A stretch of DNA of 64,000 nt from an uncultured Eubacteriales bacterium. Lineage in GTDB: Bacteria > Bacillota > Clostridia > Oscillospirales > Oscillospiraceae. Each line of letters starts with the position of its first letter. Positions within the stretch are counted from its first letter, which is position 1. The translations under genes were made by a program, and so were the position numbers. Where the stretch lies: the NCBI GenBank assembly GCA_900545495.1, contig UQZJ01000001.1, forward strand, positions 1 through 64,000. The letters run 5' to 3'. Under the pieces are notes generated by a model. It was not told where the DNA came from. It saw only the letters and a program-made list of their open reading frames with translations, and made no database searches. Positions 57,709-64,000 of the stretch are shown piece after piece.

Positions 57709-60309
57709 ATGGCTGAGCTGACCCCCATGATGCGCCAGTACATGGAGATCAAGGAGCAGAATCCCGACTCCATCCTGTTTTTCCGTCTGGGTGACTTCTA
57801 CGAGATGTTCGGCCCCGACGCCCGCACGGCGTCCCGCGAGCTGGATCTGGCTCTGACCACCCGGGACAAGGACAAGAACAAGTCCTTCGATGAGAAGATC
57901 CCCATGTGCGGCATCCCCTACCACGCCTCCGACGCCTATATCGCCCGTCTTATCGCCAAGGGCTACAAGGTGGCCATCTGCGAGCAGACGGAGGATCCCG
58001 CCGCCGCCAAGGGGCTGGTGAAGCGGGATATCATCCGCGTCGTCACCCCCGGCACGGTCATCGACGAGTCCTGCCTCAGCGCCGAGCGCAGCAACTATCT
58101 GTGCGGCGTGTATCTGGACGATACCGGCGCGGGGCTGTGCGCCTGCGACGTGTCCACCGGCAAGGCGCAGGCCACGGTGTTCACCGGCCCTGACCGGGTC
58201 CGCGCCCTGCTCAATGAGCTGGGGCGGTTCGCCCCCGCCGAGGCGGTGATGAACGAAGCGGCCTATTTTGACGAGACGCTGCACCGAACGATGCAGGAGC
58301 GCTTTTCCTGCCACATGGAGAAGCTGTCCGCCGCCCGGTTCACCCCGGAGGACGCGGAGAAAAAGGTGCGCACCCAGTTTGGCCAGGAAGCGCTGGAGCG
58401 TCTGCCCCGGGACAACATGACGCCGCTGCTGGCGCTGGGCGGTCTGCTGGGGTATCTCTATGAGACGCAAAAGACCGATCTGAGTCACCTCGACCAGCTG
58501 ACATGGTACCGCACCGGGCAGTACATGGAGCTGGATCTCACCGCCCGCCGCAACCTGGAGTTGACGGAAACGCTGCGGGGCAAGGAAAAGCGCGGCAGCC
58601 TGCTGTGGGTGCTGGACAAGACCAAGACCGCCATGGGCGCCCGCAACCTGCGGGCATGGCTCCAGCAGCCGCTGGTGGACGTGGCCGCCATCGACCGCCG
58701 GCTCAGTGCCGTGGCGGCACTGGCGGAGCACACCGTAGCCCGGGAGGAGCTGACACTGGCTCTCAGCGGCATCGCCGATATGGAGCGGCTCATCGGCCGG
58801 GTGGTCTACGGCTCTGCCGGCGGGCGGGATCTGGTGTCCCTCCGCGCCTCCATGGCGCGGCTGCCCGCCGTCAAGGCGCAGCTGGCCGCCTTCCCCTCCG
58901 GTGCGCTGCACCAGTTGGATCAGCAGCTGGAGGATCTCAACGATCTGGCCGCCCTGATCGGGCAGACGCTGGTGGACGAGCCGCCGTTCTCCGTCCGGGA
59001 GGGCGAGATGATCCGGGACGGCTTCGACCCGGAGGTAGATCGTCTGCGGAGCATCCTCCACGGCGGCAAGAGCTTTCTGGCGCAGATGGAGGCGGAGGAG
59101 AAGGAAAAAACCGGTATCCGCACCCTGAAGATCGGCTACAACAAGGTATTCGGCTACTACATCGAGGTATCCAACTCCTTTAAGGAGCAGGTACCTGACC
59201 ACTATATCCGCAAGCAGACACTGGTCAACGGCGAGCGCTACATCACCCAGGAGCTGAAGGATCTGGAGCACGACGTCCTCACCGCCAAGGATCGGGACGC
59301 CGCGCTGGAATACGAGCTGTTCTCCGCCCTGCGCGCCAAGCTGGCGGAGTCCGTCACCCGCGTGCAGCTGGCCGCGTCCCTTATCGCCCAGCTGGATACG
59401 CTTTGCTCCTTTGCCGCTGTGGCGGTGAAGAACAACTACTGCCGCCCCTGCGTGGACGAGTCCGGCGTCATCGAAATTCAGGCCGGACGGCATCCGGTGG
59501 TGGAAAAGATGCGCTCCGACGCCCTGTTCGTCCCCAACGACACCCTGATGGGCGCCAAGGAGGATCGGGTCAGCATCATCACCGGCCCCAACATGGCCGG
59601 TAAGTCCACCTATATGCGGCAGGTGGCGCTGATCGTGCTGATGGCGCAGGTGGGCAGCTTTGTCCCCGCCCACGACGCCCACATCGGCGTGGTGGACCGC
59701 ATCTTCACCCGCATCGGCGCCAGCGACGATCTGTCCGCCGGACAGTCCACCTTTATGGTGGAGATGACGGAGGTGTCCGACATCCTCCGCACCGCCACCA
59801 AGAACAGCCTGCTGATCCTGGACGAGATCGGCCGCGGCACCTCTACCTTCGATGGGATGTCCATCGCCCGGGCGGTGCTGGAGCACTGCGCCGAAAGGCT
59901 GAAGGCCAAGACGCTGTTCGCCACCCACTACCACGAGCTGACGGCGCTGGAGCAGACGCTGCCCAACGTCCGCAACTACAATATCGCGGTCCGCGCCCGG
60001 GGCGAGGACATCATCTTCCTGCGCAAGATCATCCCCGGCGGCGCCGACCGCAGCTACGGCATTGAGGTGGCCAAGCTGGCGGGGCTGCCCGACAGCGTCC
60101 TCAAGCGCGCCCGCGCCATTCTGGAGGAGCTGGAAAGCCAGTCCGGCCGTCCCGCCCCCGTCGCCGCGCCGGACGACCAGCTGTCCCTGACCGCCATGGC
60201 CGAGAGCGAGGTGGCGGAGCTGCTGCGCCGGACGCAGGTGGACTCCCTCAGCCCGCTGGAGGCGCTGAACCTTCTGTACGACCTGAAAAAACGACTGGGG
60301 AACGGATGA
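57709..60309 (+). CDS. mutS: DNA mismatch repair protein MutS
   Basis: An 866-residue MutS. The mismatch-reading Phe-x-Glu motif is in GDFYEMFGPDA (about residue 27-35); Walker A is GPNMAGKST (about residue 625), and the signature STFMVEMTE and LILDEIGRGTSTFDG follow. It finds mismatches and recruits MutL, which is the next gene. The ribosome site is AAGGAGG. Confidence 0.97.
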   Translation: MAELTPMMRQYMEIKEQNPDSILFFRLGDFYEMFGPDARTASRELDLALTTRDKDKNKSFDEKIPMCGIPYHASDAYIARLIAKGYKVAICEQTEDPAAAKGLVKRDIIRVVTPGTVIDESCLSAERSNYLCGVYLDDTGAGLCACDVSTGKAQATVFTGPDRVRALLNELGRFAPAEAVMNEAAYFDETLHRTMQERFSCHMEKLSAARFTPEDAEKKVRTQFGQEALERLPRDNMTPLLALGGLLGYLYETQKTDLSHLDQLTWYRTGQYMELDLTARRNLELTETLRGKEKRGSLLWVLDKTKTAMGARNLRAWLQQPLVDVAAIDRRLSAVAALAEHTVAREELTLALSGIADMERLIGRVVYGSAGGRDLVSLRASMARLPAVKAQLAAFPSGALHQLDQQLEDLNDLAALIGQTLVDEPPFSVREGEMIRDGFDPEVDRLRSILHGGKSFLAQMEAEEKEKTGIRTLKIGYNKVFGYYIEVSNSFKEQVPDHYIRKQTLVNGERYITQELKDLEHDVLTAKDRDAALEYELFSALRAKLAESVTRVQLAASLIAQLDTLCSFAAVAVKNNYCRPCVDESGVIEIQAGRHPVVEKMRSDALFVPNDTLMGAKEDRVSIITGPNMAGKSTYMRQVALIVLMAQVGSFVPAHDAHIGVVDRIFTRIGASDDLSAGQSTFMVEMTEVSDILRTATKNSLLILDEIGRGTSTFDGMSIARAVLEHCAERLKAKTLFATHYHELTALEQTLPNVRNYNIAVRARGEDIIFLRKIIPGGADRSYGIEVAKLAGLPDSVLKRARAILEELESQSGRPAPVAAPDDQLSLTAMAESEVAELLRRTQVDSLSPLEALNLLYDLKKRLGNG

Positions 60310-60366
60310 CAATCCCCGGTATGCTGTTTTACGAAACCGAACTGCCCTTGAAAGGAGGCTTTTCCC

Positions 60367-62409
60367 ATGCCCCAGATCCAACAGCTCCCGCCTCATCTGG
60401 CCGATCTGATCGCCGCCGGTGAGGTGGTGGAGCGTCCCGCCTCCGTGTGCAAGGAGCTTCTGGAAAACGCGCTGGACGCCGGTGCCTCCGCCATCTCCAC
60501 CGAGCTGGAGCGAGGCGGCCTGACCTATATCCGCATCACGGACAACGGCTGCGGCATCGCGCCGGAGCAGCTGCCCACCGCCTTCCTGCGCCACGCCACC
60601 AGCAAGCTGCGCCGCCCGGAGGATCTGGCCGCCATTGGCACGCTGGGCTTCCGGGGTGAGGCGCTGGCCGCCATCGCCGCCGTGTCCCGGGTGGACATCT
60701 TCTCCCGGCAGACCGGCGCGGACTGCGGCGCTATGCTCCATCTGGAGGGCGGCGTGCCGGAGGCTGTCACCGAGGCGGGTTGTCCCGACGGCACCACTGT
60801 CTGCATCCGCGACCTGTTTTACAACACCCCCGCCCGGATGAAATTCATGAAGAAGGACACCGCCGAGGGCGCTGCCGCCGCCGGTGTAGTGACCCATCTG
60901 GCGCTGAGCCATCCTGACGTATCCTTCAAGCTGCTGCGGGACGGGCAGGAGATCCTGCACACCCCCGGCGACGGACAGCTGCTGTCCGCCATCTACGCGG
61001 CGCTGGGCCGTGATTTTGCCAACAGCCTGCTGCCCGTGAGCGGCAGCGGCGGCGCGGTGCGGGTGGAGGGCTTTATCACCAAGCCGCTGGCCGGTCACGG
61101 CACCCGCGGCCGCCAGCTGTTCTTCGTCAACGGCCGGTTCGTCAAGAGCCAGCTTCTGGCCGCCGCCGTGGAGGAGGCCTACCGCAACCGGCTGCTGAAG
61201 GGCCGGTTCCCCGGCTGCGTCCTCCACATTACGCTGCCGGTGAACGAGGTGGACGTCAACGTCCACCCCGCCAAGACCGTGGTGAAATTCCTGTCCGACA
61301 AGACTGTGTTTGACGCGGTACACTATACCGTCAAGGACGCACTGGACCGGGAGGGGCAGTCCGCGCCTGCGGAGAAAAAGCCCTTCTACCAGACCATGAC
61401 GGCCCGGGAGTTCCGGGAGACGGCTCCCGCCCCGCAGGGCGTGAAGCTGCCCTTTGTCAGCGGCAGGCCCGTCGGCTCCGCCGGAGCCGACCGTCCCACC
61501 GTCAACCGTTTTGCGCCCGCCGCGCCGACGGTGCAGACGCCACGCGAAACGGTACAGCCCGCCGCTGCGCCGCAGGGTGACGTATGGCAGGTGCAGGACG
61601 CCGCACCGGAGGCCGGGAAAGCCTTCACCGTCCCCAGCGGGCGGGAGGGCGTTGTCTACCGCATCACGCCGCCGGACGCACCGGAGGATAGCCCCGCCCG
61701 CGAGCGGGCTGCCGCTGAAACGGAGACGGAACCCGCCGCCGCGATGCCGGAGGCGGCAGGCGCAGACGATACGACCCTTTCCGCGCCGGAGGCCGCTCCC
61801 GCCCAGCAGGAGCTGGAGATGCCGGAGACGGCGGACAGCGGTGAGACGCCGTGGCGCATCGCCGGTGAGGTGCTGAAGACCTACATCATCTGTGAGGACG
61901 GGGAGCAGAATGTATGGCTCATTGACAAGCACGCCGCCCACGAGCGCATCCGCTTTGACGCGCTGAAGGCGGATCCGGTGCCGCCTATGGCCCAGCAGCT
62001 GCTGACCCCCGCCGCCGTGACGCTAACCGCTGAGGAGTACGGCGCGGTGCTGGAGTCGCTGGACGTGCTGGCGGGCTACGGCTTTCTGTGCGAGGATTTC
62101 GGGGACGGCGCCGTGCTGGTGCGGGAGATCCCCGACTACATACGGGCGGAGGACGCCGCCGCCACGCTGGAGGAGCTGGCGCGGAAGCTGCTTTTGCAGC
62201 GGGCCGACCCCGCCGGTGCGCGGGACGAGCTGCTGCACACCATGGCGTGCAAATCCGCCATCAAAGCGGGTATGACCACCGACGCCGCCGAGCTGGCGGC
62301 GCTGGTGCGGCAGGTGCAGTCCGGCGCCGTCCGGTACTGCCCCCACGGCAGACCCGTGGCGGTGCAGCTGCGGAAATACGAGGTGGAGAAGATGTTCAAG
62401 CGGGCGTGA
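60367..62409 (+). CDS. mutL: DNA mismatch repair protein MutL
   Basis: A 680-residue MutL. The N-terminal GHKL ATPase has ELLENALDAGA, DNGCGI and TLGFRGEAL. A Pro/Ala/Glu-rich linker spans about 330-490. The C-terminal domain has the endonuclease motif region as DKHAAHERIRFD, plus ACKSAIKAG and CPHGRP. In Bacillus the first motif is DQHAAQERIKYE, so here Gln is Lys and the last Glu is Asp, a conservative change. With no mutH in Firmicutes, this nicking activity is expected. The ribosome site is AAAGGAGG. Confidence 0.95.
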   Translation: MPQIQQLPPHLADLIAAGEVVERPASVCKELLENALDAGASAISTELERGGLTYIRITDNGCGIAPEQLPTAFLRHATSKLRRPEDLAAIGTLGFRGEALAAIAAVSRVDIFSRQTGADCGAMLHLEGGVPEAVTEAGCPDGTTVCIRDLFYNTPARMKFMKKDTAEGAAAAGVVTHLALSHPDVSFKLLRDGQEILHTPGDGQLLSAIYAALGRDFANSLLPVSGSGGAVRVEGFITKPLAGHGTRGRQLFFVNGRFVKSQLLAAAVEEAYRNRLLKGRFPGCVLHITLPVNEVDVNVHPAKTVVKFLSDKTVFDAVHYTVKDALDREGQSAPAEKKPFYQTMTAREFRETAPAPQGVKLPFVSGRPVGSAGADRPTVNRFAPAAPTVQTPRETVQPAAAPQGDVWQVQDAAPEAGKAFTVPSGREGVVYRITPPDAPEDSPARERAAAETETEPAAAMPEAAGADDTTLSAPEAAPAQQELEMPETADSGETPWRIAGEVLKTYIICEDGEQNVWLIDKHAAHERIRFDALKADPVPPMAQQLLTPAAVTLTAEEYGAVLESLDVLAGYGFLCEDFGDGAVLVREIPDYIRAEDAAATLEELARKLLLQRADPAGARDELLHTMACKSAIKAGMTTDAAELAALVRQVQSGAVRYCPHGRPVAVQLRKYEVEKMFKRA

Positions 62410-62435
62410 CCCCTTGACGCACAGGAGGTGAAGCA

Positions 62436-63380
62436 ATGGCGCAGCGGGTGGTCTGCGTGGTAGGCCCTACCGCGTCGGGCAAGACAAAAATGGGCGTGGC
62501 GCTGGCCAAGCGCTTCAACGGTGAGGTGGTGTCCGTGGACTCCATGCAGATCTACCGGGGCATGGCCATCGGCACCGCCGCTCCCACCACCGAGGAGATG
62601 GAGGGCATTCCCCACCACATGATCGGCGTGGCCGACCCGGCGGAGAGCTGGTCGGTGTCCCGCTTCACCCAGGAGGCCGACCGGTGCATACAGGATATCC
62701 TCTGCCGGGGAAAACTGCCCATTCTGGTGGGCGGCACCGGCCTGTATCTGGATGCGCTGATACGGGGCAATACCTTTGCCGCCGGACAGCAGGGCGGCGC
62801 GGTGCGCCGGGAATTGCAGGCGCGGCTGGCGCAGGAGGGTGCGGCGGCGCTGCTGGCGGAGCTGGCGGCGGTCGACCCGGAGACGGCGGCGCGGCTGCAC
62901 CTCCGGGATGAAAAGCGCATCCTCCGGGCGCTGGAGGTCTACCGGGAGACGGGCGAGACCATCAGCGAGCATGACCGGAAAAGCCGGGAGACGCCTGACC
63001 GCTACGACGCCCTGTACATTGGACTGAGCTTCCGTGACCGGCAGGATCTGCGCGAGCGCATCGACCGACGGGTGGACGTCATGGTGGAGCAGGGACTTCT
63101 GGATGAGGTACAGGCGCTGCTGGGCAGCGGTCTGCCTCGGGACGCCACGGCCCTGCAGGCCATCGGCTTCAAGCAGTTTCTGGCGGTGGCCGACGGGACG
63201 GCCGCCGTGACCGATGCCGTGGAGGAGGTCAAGCTCCGCTCCCGGCAGTACGCCAAGCGGCAGCTGACATGGCTGCGGCGCAACCCGGATATCCACTGGA
63301 TCCTGTGGGAAAAAGAGCCTGATTTTCCGCAGGCTCTCCAAAATGCGACAGAATTCCTCACCGCCGCCGGCGTATGCTGA
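62436..63380 (+). CDS. miaA: tRNA dimethylallyltransferase MiaA
   Basis: A 314-residue enzyme that adds the dimethylallyl group to A37 of tRNAs reading UNN codons. The P-loop is [15 protein letters not shown], followed by [12 protein letters not shown] and [12 protein letters not shown]. It acts before MiaB, whose gene opens this operon. AGGAGGTGA precedes the ATG. Confidence 0.95.
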   Translation: MAQRVVCVVGPTASGKTKMGVALAKRFNGEVVSVDSMQIYRGMAIGTAAPTTEEMEGIPHHMIGVADPAESWSVSRFTQEADRCIQDILCRGKLPILVGGTGLYLDALIRGNTFAAGQQGGAVRRELQARLAQEGAAALLAELAAVDPETAARLHLRDEKRILRALEVYRETGETISEHDRKSRETPDRYDALYIGLSFRDRQDLRERIDRRVDVMVEQGLLDEVQALLGSGLPRDATALQAIGFKQFLAVADGTAAVTDAVEEVKLRSRQYAKRQLTWLRRNPDIHWILWEKEPDFPQALQNATEFLTAAGVC

Positions 63381-63438
63381 GAGCGGCGGACGGAGGACAG
63401 GCCTATCGTCCGCACACAGACATAAAGGAGCAGACGAT

Positions 63439-63678
63439 ATGCAAAAGACAAACAATCTTCAGGAGATCTTCCTCACCCGCGCCCGGAAGCAGAGCATTCC
63501 CGTGACCATCTTTCTGGTCAACGGCTTTCAGCTGCGGGGCGTCATCGCCGGCTTTGACTGCTTTGTGGTCATTCTGGACTCCGAGGGAAAGCAGCAGGTC
63601 ATCTACAAGCACGCCATCTCCACCATTGCGCCGCTGCGGCCGGTGGAGCTGCGGGAGGACGAGACGCCGGAGGCGTAA
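63439..63678 (+). CDS. hfq: RNA-binding protein Hfq
   Basis: A 79-residue Sm-like protein, forming the hexameric RNA chaperone. Sm1 is [20 protein letters not shown] and Sm2 is YKHAISTI, both matching Hfq. The ATG at 63439 follows AAAGGAG; a longer frame from 63343 overlaps miaA and is rejected. The miaA-hfq order is conserved in many bacteria. Confidence 0.95.
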   Translation: MQKTNNLQEIFLTRARKQSIPVTIFLVNGFQLRGVIAGFDCFVVILDSEGKQQVIYKHAISTIAPLRPVELREDETPEA

Positions 63679-63723
63679 GCCTCCGGGCGCGCAGGACGGA
63701 CATAGAACGCAAAGGAACACACC

Positions 63724-64000
63724 ATGAAAAAGACATCCCCTCTCATGAAAATACTGCCCATCGCCGTGCTGGCGGCGGTGCTGGTCTATTTCGCCATGCA
63801 GCTGTACAACTACCTGTCTGACCCGGTGAACACCACGCTGGTGGTGGCGGGACAGGCGGAGGACACCATCGCCCTCAACGGCTGGCTGCTGCGGGACGAG
63901 GAGGTGCTGCCCGCCCAGAACGGCACCCTCAGCCGGGTGCGGCAGGAGGGCGAGCGGGTCGGCGTGGGGCAGGTGCTGGCCCGGGTCTACGCCAATGACG
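63724..64000 (+). CDS. HlyD-like membrane protein, N-terminal part
   Basis: Only the first 92 residues are in the window. An N-terminal transmembrane helix (about 8-27, MKILPIAVLAAVLVYFAMQL) is followed by an extracytoplasmic domain with a biotin/lipoyl-like hairpin (LPAQNGTLSRVRQEGERVG). This resembles HlyD-type adaptor proteins found after hfq in related Clostridia, as I recall. The full function cannot be judged from this piece. Confidence 0.65.
   Translation, partial: MKKTSPLMKILPIAVLAAVLVYFAMQLYNYLSDPVNTTLVVAGQAEDTIALNGWLLRDEEVLPAQNGTLSRVRQEGERVGVGQVLARVYAND

Noticed and set aside
57643..61941. A 1432-residue open frame on the minus strand
   Set aside because: It lies antisense to mutS and mutL, which are clearly real; its composition is Gly/Gln/Arg/His-rich shadow sequence.

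Overview
This window looks like a chromosome segment of a GC-rich, anaerobic, spore-forming gut Firmicute, most likely of the family Oscillospiraceae (Clostridia). The evidence is the Firmicute-type rimP-nusA-ylxR-L7Ae-infB-rbfA-DHH-truB-ribF gene order, a SpoIIID regulator, an isoleucine T-box leader, pyruvate:ferredoxin oxidoreductase, a class B sortase, a bile salt hydrolase, a cohesin/dockerin protein pair, and strong AGGAGG ribosome sites. The taxonomy is an inference. No rRNA, tRNA, CRISPR array, prophage or insertion sequence was seen.

Layout. 1-2441: two tandem, closely related Na+-dependent NSS transporters (the first cut by the window edge), each with the same TTGCGG-17-TATACT promoter. 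2817-3845: a DUF2804 protein. 4013-6898: a Fur/Zur-type regulator and a znuA-znuC-znuB zinc importer behind a promoter overlapped by a 29-bp palindrome. 7118-15221: the translation/RNA operon. 15292-15777: two small unknown genes. 15974-19696: a DUF1846 protein and Tex. 19733-19981: spoIIID with no normal start codon. 20123-20701: a lone, probably inactive AsnB glutaminase domain. 21026-23466: a LysR regulator divergent from brnQ. 23611-26230: a MoxR AAA+ ATPase and VWA protein pair. 26297-27175: a homocysteine methyltransferase. 27348-31411: an operon pairing a secreted dockerin protein with a membrane-anchored cohesin-like protein. 31650-33332: a membrane-anchored DUF4015 glycoside hydrolase-like protein. 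33382-35958: an NMT1-type ABC importer, divergent from 36144-37199, a cysteine-rich leader ORF and cysteine synthase. 37398-40980: pyruvate kinase, proC and bile salt hydrolase. 41022-42265: sortase and thioesterase. 42465-46085: PFOR. 46461-51530: comM, lysE, thiI, cinA and a small membrane protein. 51559-54688: T-box and ileS. 54739-56116: lspA and rluD. 56274-64000: miaB, mutS, mutL, miaA, hfq and the start of a HlyD-like protein.

Most of the window is housekeeping. The parts most worth a second look are the cohesin/dockerin pair at 27348-31411, the Cys-rich leader ORF before cysK, spoIIID with an apparent ATC start and sigma-E-like promoter, the truncated AsnB domain behind a perfect consensus promoter and structured leader, and the small-gene pair whose intergenic hairpin buries the second gene's ribosome site. 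Promoters were found by eye against TTGACA/TATAAT and are not experimentally supported. Family assignments come from remembered motifs, not database searches.
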